A DNA stretch of 64,000 bases from Chitinophagaceae bacterium (GCA_016702745.1 JADJDJ010000001.1:558001-622000); one strand, 5' to 3'; positions 8,371 through 16,269 are shown, counted from the stretch's first letter. Numbers and translations: made by a program. Notes: generated from the sequence alone by a model not told the origin.

Positions 8371-8443
8371 GCGGGAGTAGCTCATTTGGTAGAGCGGTAG
8401 CCTTCCAAGCTTCAGGTGGCCGGTTCGAGCCCGGTCTCCCGCT
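8371..8443 (+). tRNA. tRNA-Gly (anticodon TCC)
   Basis: Acceptor GCGGGAG/CTCCCGC and anticodon loop CTTCCAA. The anticodon stem GTAGC/GCTTC contains one T-T mismatch at the second pair. Confidence 0.93.
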
Positions 8444-8480
8444 CACAGCCGCATAGCACCAGCGACAGCGGCTTTAAAAA

Positions 8481-8552
<72 letters not shown>

Positions 8553-8557
8553 CAAGC

Positions 8558-8616
8558 GTGTCTGACGACTCACCAGTCGTCTGACACATAATCTCTGACG
8601 ACTGAAAATCGTCAGA
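8558..8616. repeat. Two consecutive hairpins between tRNA-Thr and tuf
   Basis: First hairpin: 13-base arms at 8558-8570 and 8575-8587 with one mismatch. Second: tctgacga (8594-8601) against tcgtcaga (8609-8616). Both arms share the word ctgacga, so the two hairpins are copies of one palindromic element. They lie in the leader of tuf and could be processing or attenuation sites; neither is followed by a T run. Confidence 0.6.
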
Positions 8617-8738
8617 CATATTCAAAAAACGCGAAGGCGTTTTTACCAACCGGTCGCCAACGCTTCCGGTTAAAAAAAGGAAAATTGGGTTTGCCTTGCA
8701 AATCCGGACATATAAAACACAACCTAAAAACAGATAAC

Positions 8739-9929
8739 ATGGCAACTAAAGAGACCTTCAAAAGGGACAAACCACACGTTAACGTTGGTACTATCGGTCA
8801 CATCGACCACGGTAAAACAACTTTAACCGCTGCTATCACTACCATTCTTTCTCAGAAGGGTATGGCGGAAGCAAAAAAGTATGATGAAATCGATGCTGCT
8901 CCTGAAGAAAAAGAAAGGGGTATCACGATCAACACCGCGCACGTAGAATATCAGACGGCTAATCGTCACTATGCGCACGTTGACTGTCCCGGTCACGCCG
9001 ACTACGTAAAGAACATGATCACAGGTGCTGCCCAGATGGACGGCGCTATCCTGGTTGTGGCTGCTACTGATGGTCCCATGCCCCAGACAAAAGAACACAT
9101 CCTGCTGGCCCGCCAGGTAGGCGTACCCCGTATGGTGGTGTTTATGAATAAAGTTGACCTGGTTGACGATCCTGAACTGCTCGACCTGGTTGAAATGGAG
9201 ATCCGCGATCTGCTGACCTTCTACGGTTTCGATGGTAACAATACCCCAATCATCAAAGGTTCTGCTGCCGGCGCTCTGGCTGGTGAAGAAAAATGGGTGA
9301 AAGGTGTAGAAGAGCTGATGGAAGCTGTTGATACTTACATTCCCCTGCCTCCCCGCCCGGTTGATCAGGCTTTCCTGATGTCTGTAGAGGATGTATTCTC
9401 TATTACCGGTCGTGGTACAGTTGCCACTGGTCGTATCGAAAGAGGTCGTATCAAAGTGGGTGAAGCTGTTGAGATCGTAGGTCTGATCGAAAAGCCGCTC
9501 GCTTCTGTATGTACAGGTGTGGAAATGTTCCGCAAACTCCTTGATGAAGGTGAAGCTGGAGACAACGCAGGTCTGCTGCTCCGTGGTATTGAAAAAACCC
9601 AGATCCGTCGCGGTATGGTTATCGTGAAGCCGGGTTCTATCACTCCGCACACTGAATTTAAAGCTGAAGTATACGTACTGAGCAAAGAAGAAGGTGGTCG
9701 TCACACTCCATTCTTCAACAAATACCGTCCTCAGTTCTACTTCCGTACAACTGACGTTACCGGAGAAGTTGAACTGAACGCAGGTACTGAAATGGTGATG
9801 CCTGGTGATAACACTTCACTCACTGTGAAGCTGATCCAGCCCATCGCGATGGAAAAAGGTCTGAAATTCGCGATCCGCGAAGGTGGCCGTACCGTAGGTG
9901 CCGGTCAGGTGACTGAAATCCTTAAGTAA
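8739..9929 (+). CDS. tuf: Elongation factor Tu
   Basis: 396 aa from the ATG at 8739 (MATKETFKRDKPHVNVGTIG); an in-frame upstream extension has no Tu similarity. The GTPase motifs are present: GHIDHGKT (P loop), DCPGHADYVKNM (switch II), NKVD and GSA. Domains 2 and 3 follow and the protein ends VTEILK. EF-Tu carries aminoacyl-tRNA to the ribosome. Probably transcribed with the four upstream tRNAs. Confidence 0.97.
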   Translation: MATKETFKRDKPHVNVGTIGHIDHGKTTLTAAITTILSQKGMAEAKKYDEIDAAPEEKERGITINTAHVEYQTANRHYAHVDCPGHADYVKNMITGAAQMDGAILVVAATDGPMPQTKEHILLARQVGVPRMVVFMNKVDLVDDPELLDLVEMEIRDLLTFYGFDGNNTPIIKGSAAGALAGEEKWVKGVEELMEAVDTYIPLPPRPVDQAFLMSVEDVFSITGRGTVATGRIERGRIKVGEAVEIVGLIEKPLASVCTGVEMFRKLLDEGEAGDNAGLLLRGIEKTQIRRGMVIVKPGSITPHTEFKAEVYVLSKEEGGRHTPFFNKYRPQFYFRTTDVTGEVELNAGTEMVMPGDNTSLTVKLIQPIAMEKGLKFAIREGGRTVGAGQVTEILK

Positions 9930-9945
9930 GAAGCTGTTAGCCCTG

Positions 9946-9995
9946 CCTGCCAGCCGGCAGGTTAAAGCAATAAAACGCTACGGGCAGGCTTTTTC
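9946..9995 (+). terminator. Hairpins and T run after tuf
   Basis: A six-pair hairpin cctgcc-agcc-ggcagg (9946-9961) is followed by gggcaggct and five T. The second half can pair with the agccctgcc stretch just upstream. Probably the tuf terminator, though not a textbook one. Confidence 0.45.
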
Positions 9996-10007
9996 AAAGA
10001 AGAATTG

Positions 10008-10015
10008 TATCTTTG
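10008..10015 (+). promoter_or_regulatory. -7 promoter box for the tRNA-Trp/secE/nusG transcript
   Basis: TATCTTTG matches TAnnTTTG. Transcription from here would carry a leader of about 440 bases, holding several hairpins and the 49-bp repeat array, before tRNA-Trp. Confidence 0.6.
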
Positions 10016-10024
10016 TAACATAGT

Positions 10025-10062
10025 GCTAAAAGCTGTTCCGGTCAATCGGAATAGCTTTTAGC
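10025..10062 (+). other. Long hairpin at the start of the tRNA-Trp leader
   Basis: Sixteen-base arms, 10025-10040 (gctaaaagctgttccg) and 10047-10062, with one G-T pair and a 6-base loop, starting about 10 bases after the promoter box. Followed by a shorter palindrome agcccc-ctga-aggggggct (about 10076-10094). Confidence 0.6.
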
Positions 10063-10124
10063 TTTCTTACCCCCCAGCCCCCTGAAGGGGGGCTGAAATT
10101 TTCCCCTTTAGGGGACAGGGGCTT

Positions 10125-10466
10125 ACGGGCGTAGTTCTCCCGATAGCTATCGGGAGGCAGAATAGTTCTTTTTACGGGCGTAGTTCTCCCGATAACTATC
10201 GGGAGGCAGAATAGTTCTTTTTACGGGCGTAGTTCTCCCGATAACTATCGGGAGGCAGAATAGTTCTTTTACGGGCGTAGTTCTCCCGATAGCTATCGGG
10301 AGGCAGAATAGTTCTTTTTACGGGCGTAGTTCTCCCGATAACTATCGGGAGGCAGAATAGTTCTTTTTACGGGCGTAGTTCTCCCGATAGCTATCGGGAG
10401 GCAGAATAGTTCTTTTTACGGGCGTAGTTCTCCCGATAGCTATCGGGAGGCAGAATAGTTCTTTTT
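10125..10466 (+). repeat. Seven 49-bp repeats made of tRNA-Trp 5' sequence plus an 18-bp palindrome
   Basis: Units begin at 10125, 10174, 10223, 10271, 10320, 10369 and 10418 (spacing 49, once 48). Each is ACGGGCGTAGTTC (tRNA-Trp bases 1-13), then TCCCGATAGCTATCGGGA or the AACT-centred variant, then GGCAGAATAG (again tRNA-Trp), then TTCTTTT(T). The palindrome thus replaces AAT of the D-loop, and the rest of the tRNA is replaced by the T-rich tail. Central tetramers in order: AGCT, AACT, AACT, AGCT, AACT, AGCT, AGCT. The real tRNA-Trp follows in phase at 10467. Confidence 0.95.
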
Positions 10467-10537
10467 ACGGGCGTAGTTCAATGGCAGAATAGCGGTCTCC
10501 AAAACCGTTGATGGGAGTTCGAATCTCTCCGCCCGTG
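10467..10537 (+). tRNA. tRNA-Trp (anticodon CCA)
   Basis: Acceptor ACGGGCG/CGCCCGT, anticodon loop CTCCAAA in stem GCGGT/ACCGT, discriminator G. Its first 13 bases and its D-arm 3' part are copied in the array directly upstream. Confidence 0.95.
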
Positions 10538-10549
10538 CAGATTAGTTAA

Positions 10550-10618
10550 CTTGTTAATCAGTTGAAAAGTTGAAAAGGAAAACCCTGTCAACCGTTCAAC
10601 TTGTCAACCTTTCAACTT
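10550..10618. repeat. Short-period gttgaaaag repeats facing inverted copies, before secE
   Basis: The left half reads gttgaaaagttgaaaagg and the right half is its inverted form (gttcaacttgtcaacc, then tttcaactt), so the region can fold back. The same word family recurs at 11509-11560. Confidence 0.55.
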
Positions 10619-10619
10619 T

Positions 10620-10814
10620 ATGAGCAAAATCGCGAATTATTTCCGGGACTCTTATTTGGAGTTAAAAGACAAAGTGACCTGGCCTACCTGGCCCCAGTTG
10701 CAGCAATCAACCATGATTGTACTCGCAGCCACGATCGTCATTACTTTCGTTGTACTGGCGATGGATTTTGTGTTCGGAAATGGTCTGAAGTTTATTTACA
10801 AACAACTTTTCTAA
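10620..10814 (+). CDS. secE: Preprotein translocase subunit SecE
   Basis: 64 aa, single-helix form: an amphipathic N-terminal part with the conserved KVTWPTWPQL and one transmembrane helix (about residues 31-55). SecE clamps SecY in the inner-membrane translocon. Its place between tRNA-Trp and nusG is the classical one. Confidence 0.95.
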   Translation: MSKIANYFRDSYLELKDKVTWPTWPQLQQSTMIVLAATIVITFVVLAMDFVFGNGLKFIYKQLF

Positions 10815-10817
10815 ACA

Positions 10818-11399
10818 ATGGATGCAGCTACAGCAAATACAGAAAATGTACAGCAGCAGGATACCAAGTGGTATGTATTGCGGGTTGTAAGCGGCAAGGA
10901 AAAGAAGGTAAAAGAATACCTGGATAAAGAAGTGAGCCGCGGCGGATGGGACCAGGTTAAACAGGTTTTCCTTCCCGTAGAGAAAGTGTACAAAGTTGCC
11001 AATGGTAAAAAAGTAATGCGGGAGAGAAACTATTATCCCGGTTATGTGATGATCGAAATTGCCAATGGCAAACTGTCTGACGACCTGAAAGATATTATCA
11101 AGAATACCACCAATGTGATCCATTTTCTCGGGAAAGAAGATCCCATTGCCCTTCGCAAAGCCGAAGTCAATAAGATGCTCGGCAAAATGGACGAAATGGC
11201 CGAAAGCGGTGGCGTGAGCATGGTAGAACCCTTTATCGTGGGTGAAACCATCAAGATCATCGAAGGACCATTCAACGACTTCAATGGCGTAATCGAAGAA
11301 GTAAACGATGAGAAGAAGAAACTGAAAGTAACCGTGAAAATCTTCGGTCGCTCTACCCCTGTTGAATTGAACTATATGCAGGTGGAAAAGATCAGCTAA
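10818..11399 (+). CDS. nusG: Transcription antitermination/elongation factor NusG
   Basis: 193 aa, starting 3 bp after secE. The NGN domain begins at KWYVLRVVSGKEKKV (residue about 17), contains YYPGYVMIE, and is followed by the KOW domain (IVGETIKIIEGPFNDFNGVI). NusG binds RNA polymerase across the clamp and links it to Rho or the ribosome. Unlike the usual order it is followed by a terminator and a minus-strand gene, not directly by rplK. Confidence 0.95.
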   Translation: MDAATANTENVQQQDTKWYVLRVVSGKEKKVKEYLDKEVSRGGWDQVKQVFLPVEKVYKVANGKKVMRERNYYPGYVMIEIANGKLSDDLKDIIKNTTNVIHFLGKEDPIALRKAEVNKMLGKMDEMAESGGVSMVEPFIVGETIKIIEGPFNDFNGVIEEVNDEKKKLKVTVKIFGRSTPVELNYMQVEKIS

Positions 11400-11424
11400 A
11401 GAAAAGAAGCAGTTTAAATATTTG

Positions 11425-11458
11425 AACCATCAGTTTGAAAAAGCTGATGGTTTTTTAT
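11425..11458 (+). terminator. Rho-independent terminator after nusG
   Basis: Nine-pair stem aaccatcag / ctgatggtt with a T-rich tail. It separates secE-nusG from the downstream ribosomal protein genes. Confidence 0.85.
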
Positions 11459-11463
11459 TTGGG

Positions 11464-11632
11464 GAGAGGATATTGAGATATCAGGATATTGGGATATTAG
11501 TATTTTGGAAGTTGAAAAGTTGAGTAGTTGAACGGTTGAAAGGTTGAGAAGTTGAAACGGAACCGGTGTCGTGTACGATTGTTGTGACGGTCTTCGCTTC
11601 CGTTTTAATGACTATCGACTAACGACTAACGA
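11464..11632. repeat. Three families of short degenerate tandem repeats, side by side
   Basis: In order: a roughly 9-bp period ggatattga/gatatca block (11466-11500), a roughly 9-bp gttgaaagg block (11509-11560), and a 7-bp cgactaa block (11605-11632). All are imperfect. Each family recurs elsewhere in the window. Confidence 0.7.
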
Positions 11633-12204
11633 CTGCTCCCTCTGATCAACTTCACCATCACTTCAAATGAAACCAGCACCCCGTTCTTACTGCCATCGCG
11701 GATCTGGCGGTAATATTCTCCAGCTACATAGCATCTCCAGCCATAACCATTATACCCTAACGATAAAAATTTAACACCGGCGATATCCCGGTTTCCTAAA
11801 CCTTTCCAGTAAAAGATTTCAGTACCGACTGAAAATGCCGCACGATTGTATAACCCGACGGACATGGGAAAATAAGCCGGGTTCCGGGGGTGAAAATAAG
11901 TGGAGTCAAATTGCTTTGCCTTACAAAATAGAAATCCACCCTGCAAGCTCAATACGATAAAATGGGAGCCTTCTTTTTTCTTTCGCCAGGGCAGGGGATG
12001 ATCATAACGCAAACCCGGTTGAATGGAAAGGGCATCTGCTTCGGTGACATAAAATTCATTGGCACCAAAGCGGATTTGGCCAGGTACCAGTTTGAGTGAA
12101 AGAGCCAGTTCGGGTTCCGGGAGATTTGATTGGGCCATTCCTGAAAGGGACAAAATCAGCAAAATCCCAAAACTGGCAGATATGGCTTTAAACAGCTGTT
12201 TCAC
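11626..12204 (-). CDS. Hypothetical secreted protein inserted between nusG and rplK
   Basis: 192 aa with an N-terminal signal peptide (LFKAISASFGILLILSLSGM, then AQ). The rest is rich in alternating hydrophobic and aromatic residues (FLSLGYNGYGWRCYVAGEYY), which resembles outer-membrane strands, but no family is recognised. It lies on the minus strand inside what is normally the nusG-rplK junction; its 3' end touches a short-repeat block. Real status is supported by the clean signal peptide and complete frame; function unknown. Confidence 0.6.
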   Translation of the reverse strand: MKQLFKAISASFGILLILSLSGMAQSNLPEPELALSLKLVPGQIRFGANEFYVTEADALSIQPGLRYDHPLPWRKKKEGSHFIVLSLQGGFLFCKAKQFDSTYFHPRNPAYFPMSVGLYNRAAFSVGTEIFYWKGLGNRDIAGVKFLSLGYNGYGWRCYVAGEYYRQIRDGSKNGVLVSFEVMVKLIRGSSR

Positions 12205-12502
12205 TCATTGATATTTTTGAATAGAGATGGTCTATCTCAAAACGACCCTTCAGCTTAATTAGTATTTTAGGTAAAGTAACTGAAAGTCAATAGATTGCGT
12301 ATTGGAATCTTTTTCGAAATTTCTTATAAAAAATTCCTTTACAAAGCTTAGCTTTGCAGCCCCAATTAGTTCTTTGTTACCCGTCATAGCCTTTGGCGAA
12401 GGCGGGTTGAAATTGAAATTCTGCCAAAGCGAAAGCAGCGGCTGAAAATGGGAGACCAAGTAGAATAAACGAAAGGTCGTTATAACCAAAAAAGATTTAG
12501 AA
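12205..12502. other. Intergenic region upstream of rplK
   Basis: Holds a possible -7 box TAGCTTTG (12349-12356) embedded in the palindrome aaagcttagcttt, and a CCCGCC-family palindrome at 12379-12407 (acccgtc ... ggcgggt). No gene is seen. Confidence 0.5.
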
Positions 12503-12946
12503 ATGGCAAAAGAAATCAGCGGCTTTGTAAAGCTGCAATGCAAGGGCGGCCAGGCCAACCCGGCACCGCCAATCGGTCCTGCACTGGGTTCCAAGGGTAT
12601 CAACATCATGGAATTCTGTAAGCAGTTCAACGCAAGAACACAGGACAAACCTGGTAAAGTTCTCCCCGTATTAATCACCGTTTACACCGACAAGAGTTTT
12701 GATTTTATCATCAAAACACCTCCTGCAGCTGTACAGCTGATGGAAGCGGCAAAAATTCAGAAAGGTTCCAAAGAGAGCAACCGTATCAAAGTAGGTAAAG
12801 TGAACTGGGCACAGGTAGAAGAAATCGCTAAAGACAAAATGCCTGACCTGAACTGCTTTACTATTGAAAGCGCCATGAAAATGGTTGCCGGTACGGCCCG
12901 CAGCATGGGCTTAACGGTAGAAGGAAAAGCTCCCTGGGATAATTAA
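12503..12946 (+). CDS. rplK: 50S ribosomal protein uL11
   Basis: 147 aa with the N-terminal KLQCKGGQANPAPPIGPALG block and C-terminal rRNA-binding domain (ARSMGLTVEG near the end). Part of the L7/L12 stalk base, where it contacts EF-G and RelA. First gene of rplK-rplA-rplJ-rplL here. Confidence 0.97.
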   Translation: MAKEISGFVKLQCKGGQANPAPPIGPALGSKGINIMEFCKQFNARTQDKPGKVLPVLITVYTDKSFDFIIKTPPAAVQLMEAAKIQKGSKESNRIKVGKVNWAQVEEIAKDKMPDLNCFTIESAMKMVAGTARSMGLTVEGKAPWDN

Positions 12947-12996
12947 TGCCCCTAAATCCCCTGAAGGGGACTTCAAAACTCTTAAACGAATTTATT

Positions 12997-13692
12997 ATGT
13001 CATTCATCAGTAAAAAAAGAAAAGTTGCCGACACCAAGGTGGACGGTAATAAATCATATTCCTTAAAGGATGCATCCACACTGGTAAAGCAAATCACTAC
13101 CTGTAAGTTCGATGCCTCTGTTGACCTGCACGTACGTCTGGGTGTTGATCCCAAAAAAGCAGATCAGGCGATCCGTGGTACCGTTACCCTGCCACATGGT
13201 ACCGGTAAAACCAAAAAAGTACTCGTACTCTGTACACCAGATAAAGAAGCCGAAGCAAAAGCAGCCGGCGCTGATTATGTTGGTCTGGATGAGTATGTCA
13301 CCAAGATCGAAGGCGGATGGGTGGATATCGATGTGATCATCGCTACCCCCAGCGTCATGCCTAAGATCGGTAAACTGGGTAAAGTGCTCGGTCCCCGTAA
13401 CCTGATGCCAAACCCCAAAACCGGAACCGTTAGCAATGATGTGGCTGGTGCTGTTAATGAAGTAAAAGGCGGTAAAATCGCTTTCAAAGTTGACAAAGCC
13501 GGTATCATCCATGCTTCTATCGGAAGAATCAGTTTTACTCCGGAGAAAATTGCTGAAAACAGCCAGGAGTTGCTGAATGCAATTATCCGTGCCAAGCCGT
13601 CTAGTGCCAAGGGTACCTACCTCAGAGGCATCAGCATGGCCAGCACCATGAGCCCCGGTATCAATATCGACGCTAAAGCATTCGCACACTAA
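12997..13692 (+). CDS. rplA: 50S ribosomal protein uL1
   Basis: 231 aa from the ATG at 12997 (MSFISKKRKVADTKV). A start at 12946 overlapping the rplK stop would add residues translated from a cccctgaagggg-type intergenic palindrome and is rejected. Contains GKLGKVLGPRNLMPNPKTGT, the uL1 signature. Binds 23S rRNA at the mobile L1 stalk and, in many bacteria, its own operon leader. Confidence 0.96.
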   Translation: MSFISKKRKVADTKVDGNKSYSLKDASTLVKQITTCKFDASVDLHVRLGVDPKKADQAIRGTVTLPHGTGKTKKVLVLCTPDKEAEAKAAGADYVGLDEYVTKIEGGWVDIDVIIATPSVMPKIGKLGKVLGPRNLMPNPKTGTVSNDVAGAVNEVKGGKIAFKVDKAGIIHASIGRISFTPEKIAENSQELLNAIIRAKPSSAKGTYLRGISMASTMSPGINIDAKAFAH

Positions 13693-13736
13693 GAACGGCG
13701 GACAAACAACATTAAAAAAAGTCAAATACCAATAAA

Positions 13737-14252
13737 ATGACTAAAGAGCAAAAAAATGAAGTGATCGAAGTACTGAAGGGTAAATTCTCCCAGTACAATA
13801 ACTTCTATGTTACCGATACAGAAGCCCTGTCTGTTGAGCAGATAGGTAAACTCCGCCGGGCCTGTTTCGACAAGCAGGTGGAAATGAAAGTGGCCAAGAA
13901 CACCCTGATCAAAAAGGCACTCGAGTCACTGGACAATGAAAAATATGCAGGCATGTATGATTCCCTGCATAAAGTAACGGCCCTGATGTTCTCTGAGAAC
14001 CCCAAGGATCCGGCTTTAATCATCAGTTCTTTCCGCAAGGCAAGCAATGGTGAAAAACCCGTGATGAAAGCCGCCTTTATCAATGGTGATGTGTACATGG
14101 GCGACAACCAGCTGGTGACGCTTACGAAGATCAAGACGAAGAACGAACTGATCGGCGAAGTGATCGGATTGCTGCAATCTCCTGCCAAGCGCGTACTGGC
14201 TGCATTACTGCACCACCACGAGCAAAAAGCAGAAGCACCTGCTGCAGAGTAA
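13737..14252 (+). CDS. rplJ: 50S ribosomal protein uL10
   Basis: 171 aa. The N-terminal rRNA-binding domain (LRRACFDKQVEMKVAKNTLI) is followed by the C-terminal helix that carries L7/L12 dimers; it ends in an acidic, Ala-rich tail. Lies 44 bp after rplA. Confidence 0.95.
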   Translation: MTKEQKNEVIEVLKGKFSQYNNFYVTDTEALSVEQIGKLRRACFDKQVEMKVAKNTLIKKALESLDNEKYAGMYDSLHKVTALMFSENPKDPALIISSFRKASNGEKPVMKAAFINGDVYMGDNQLVTLTKIKTKNELIGEVIGLLQSPAKRVLAALLHHHEQKAEAPAAE

Positions 14253-14307
14253 TTTGAAAGTTTCAGGTTGGGCGTTTAAAATTTTAAATGACCAGCTCAA
14301 AAACATA

Positions 14308-14418
14308 ATGACCCGGTCCCCCGGCCGGGTTTTAAAAACTCCCTTCACCGGGATGGGGACAAACAAATTTTTTTAATCATCCGCCGGATGATGTACTCCG
14401 GAAAAAGTACAAAGAAAT
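14308..14418 (+). other. Hairpins in the rplJ-rplL spacer
   Basis: The 190-bp gap holds acccgg-tcccccgg-ccgggt followed by tttaaaaa (14311-14336), then the near-perfect palindrome atcatcc-gcc-ggatgat, then gtact...agtac. They could tune the ratio of L10 to the four- to six-fold more abundant L7/L12, by attenuation or processing. Inferred from folding only. Confidence 0.45.
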
Positions 14419-14442
14419 GAAGGCGGGAAAAATTCAAACAAA

Positions 14443-14817
14443 ATGGCAGACGTAAAAGCATTAGCAGAAAGCCTGGTAGGCTTAACAGTAAAAGAAGTAC
14501 AGGAACTGGCTGACTTCCTGAAAACAGAGTACGGTATCGAGCCTGCAGCAGCAGCAGTTATTGTAAGCGGCGATGGCGGCGGTGGAGCTGCAGCAGTAGA
14601 AGAGAAAACTGCATTCAACGTAGTGTTGAAGAGTGGTGGTGCTTCTAAACTGAACGTAGTTAAAATCGTTAAAGACCTGACTGGTCTGGGACTGAAAGAA
14701 GCCAAAGACCTGGTTGACGGCGCTCCTAAGAACGTGAAAGAAGGTGTTTCTAAAGCAGAAGCTGAAGATATCGCAGCTAAGCTGAAAGAAGCAGGTGCTG
14801 ATGTTGAAATCGCTTAA
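14443..14817 (+). CDS. rplL: 50S ribosomal protein bL12 (L7/L12)
   Basis: 124 aa: N-terminal dimerisation domain, Ala/Gly-rich hinge (AAAAVIVSGDGGGGAAAVEE) and C-terminal factor-binding domain (KIVKDLTGLGLKEAKDLVDG). Recruits translation GTPases. Followed by a terminator, so rpoB is not in the same simple transcript. Confidence 0.97.
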   Translation: MADVKALAESLVGLTVKEVQELADFLKTEYGIEPAAAAVIVSGDGGGGAAAVEEKTAFNVVLKSGGASKLNVVKIVKDLTGLGLKEAKDLVDGAPKNVKEGVSKAEAEDIAAKLKEAGADVEIA

Positions 14818-14841
14818 GACTACCAGCGAATAAAATTAAGA

Positions 14842-14866
14842 ACCCTCCAAACGGAGGGTTTTTTTA
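14842..14866 (+). terminator. Rho-independent terminator after rplL
   Basis: Stem accctcc / ggagggt, loop aaac, then eight T. Confidence 0.88.
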
Positions 14867-15006
14867 TTTGGGATAATAGTATTCTTATCGGCGATTGATA
14901 CGACAAGCTCCACTTCAACATGCTTAGTGTGACAAGGGCGAAAGAGCTTAATTCATCAAGGAGATGATTATCGCATAAACATTTAAGCAAGGCCTGGGTA
15001 TTTTTA

Positions 15007-15032
15007 TGTCACCCTGAGCTTGTCGAAGGGTG
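15007..15032. repeat. Dispersed palindrome caccctgagc...gaagggtg
   Basis: caccct and agggtg arms around gagcttgtcga. The same style of element (gtcatcccgaacatagtgagggat) occurs at 25680-25703. It lies between rplL and the minus-strand HhH gene. Confidence 0.5.
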
Positions 15033-15050
15033 TTTTAAAGTATTTCTTAG

Positions 15051-16004
15051 TTACTGTGTAGTCAGATAGGGGAACATTTTTTGAAATACATCTTCTGTAA
15101 CTGCTGCAATTTTTTTCAAATCCTCCAGCCGGTTAAAAGGTCCATGTTCACTCCGGTACGCCACAATGGGCCGTGCCAGCGTGAACCGGAGATAAGGATG
15201 TGCTTTCAATTCCTCCAGCGTAGCGGTATTGATATTTATTTTCCGCAACTGGGGTTGATCCAGTTTTAACCAGGACCGGATTTTCTGAAAGGTGGAATCC
15301 GCTAATCCAAATGTCTCTGCCACCTGACTGATTGCATAAAACCCGCCCAGCTTCTCCCTGAAATTCACAATGCGTGCAGCTAATTTACTCCCGATACCGG
15401 GCAGGGCAATCCAGGCACTGGTATCGGCGAGGTTGATATCAATCACGGTAAAACGAGCAGGAGGGGCAGGTCTGGTTCTGGGTTTTTCCTCTGTACTGGC
15501 TTTTTCAGTATTTGCAGTTGTCAGCGCTTCAATCCGGATAAAAGGAACCAGTCTTTCGTATTCATCCGGGAACAGGCCATAGATTTTCTGAAGATCCTCC
15601 GCCTTTCTGAAGTGACCTCCCTTGCTTAGAAAATTCCGGATCGTTTTAATGGTTTTATCCCTCAAGCCCAATTCCCGCCAGCCCTCATCGTTTACCGTAT
15701 TCGGATCAAAATAAAAAAGCCGGATGGAGCGCTTTGGTTCACGGTTGTATTGATCAGAGTTCCCTTTGTATGGCGACCTGTTGTTCTGATACCCGGGACC
15801 GGCTTCTTCCGGTTCGCCTGGCTGCTCCAATTGCCGGACGGCGGCCATCCAGCTGGTATCAGCCGGAACAGGAGCAGGGGAGCGGGTACCCAGGTAGGCA
15901 GGTACAAAAAAAATAACCAGTATTAAAAAGAGGAGGATCCCAATCGCCAGCCGGTCGCGGCGGCTGAAACTCAGATAATCGGACAGTATTTCTTTCCATT
16001 TCAT
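15051..16004 (-). CDS. ComEA-like membrane protein with three helix-hairpin-helix repeats
   Basis: 317 aa with one transmembrane helix near residues 19-38 (LAIGILLFLILVIFFVPAYL), a low-complexity linker, then three HhH-type repeats beginning FDPNTVNDEGW, DINLADTSAWIALPGIG and NINTATLEELKAH. Only the second has the full LPGIGSKLAARIV motif. ComEA-type proteins bind DNA at the envelope in natural transformation; this longer Bacteroidota form may do so, but that is inferred. It is on the minus strand between rplL and rpoB, which are usually adjacent. Confidence 0.8.
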   Translation of the reverse strand: MKWKEILSDYLSFSRRDRLAIGILLFLILVIFFVPAYLGTRSPAPVPADTSWMAAVRQLEQPGEPEEAGPGYQNNRSPYKGNSDQYNREPKRSIRLFYFDPNTVNDEGWRELGLRDKTIKTIRNFLSKGGHFRKAEDLQKIYGLFPDEYERLVPFIRIEALTTANTEKASTEEKPRTRPAPPARFTVIDINLADTSAWIALPGIGSKLAARIVNFREKLGGFYAISQVAETFGLADSTFQKIRSWLKLDQPQLRKININTATLEELKAHPYLRFTLARPIVAYRSEHGPFNRLEDLKKIAAVTEDVFQKMFPYLTTQ

Positions 16005-16096
16005 GCCCCAATTTTAGTCCGTTTGCGTGGGCTGCGTATGGGATAAAAACCGGTTCCAGACGTTGTTTTGGCCGGATTATTGTGAGCAAAGTTTTC

Positions 16097-16126
16097 TTGG
16101 CCAAGAACATAAAATCCTTACCTTTG
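16097..16126 (+). promoter_or_regulatory. Promoter of rpoBC
   Basis: TTG at 16097-16099 and TACCTTTG at 16119-16126, spaced 19 bp, match the Bacteroidota TTTG-N19-21-TAnnTTTG pattern. The rpoB start follows after about 140 bp, in a spacer created by the inserted HhH gene. Confidence 0.7.
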
Positions 16127-16269
16127 CCATCCTTTATTTTGGCCAAATATATTTTGACATCCCAATCCATGTGTAAGTGACTGAAATTCACAGTGTTTTG
16201 TTTTTTCAAAAATGAAACCCTGGGTGTGATTGGTATGTTCGCAACGTTGTAAAAAACCGGTTTTACGCT

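Noticed and set aside
8823..9704. A 293-codon open frame antisense to tuf
   Set aside because: It lies wholly within the tuf coding region on the other strand, has no domain-like features, and follows from the codon bias of a highly expressed gene.
10125..10466. CRISPR array
   Set aside because: Units are contiguous 49-bp repeats without unique spacers, each resembles tRNA-Trp, and no cas gene is nearby.
12946..12996. Earlier rplA start overlapping the rplK stop
   Set aside because: The extra residues come from a ccccta/aagggg intergenic palindrome and are not part of uL1.
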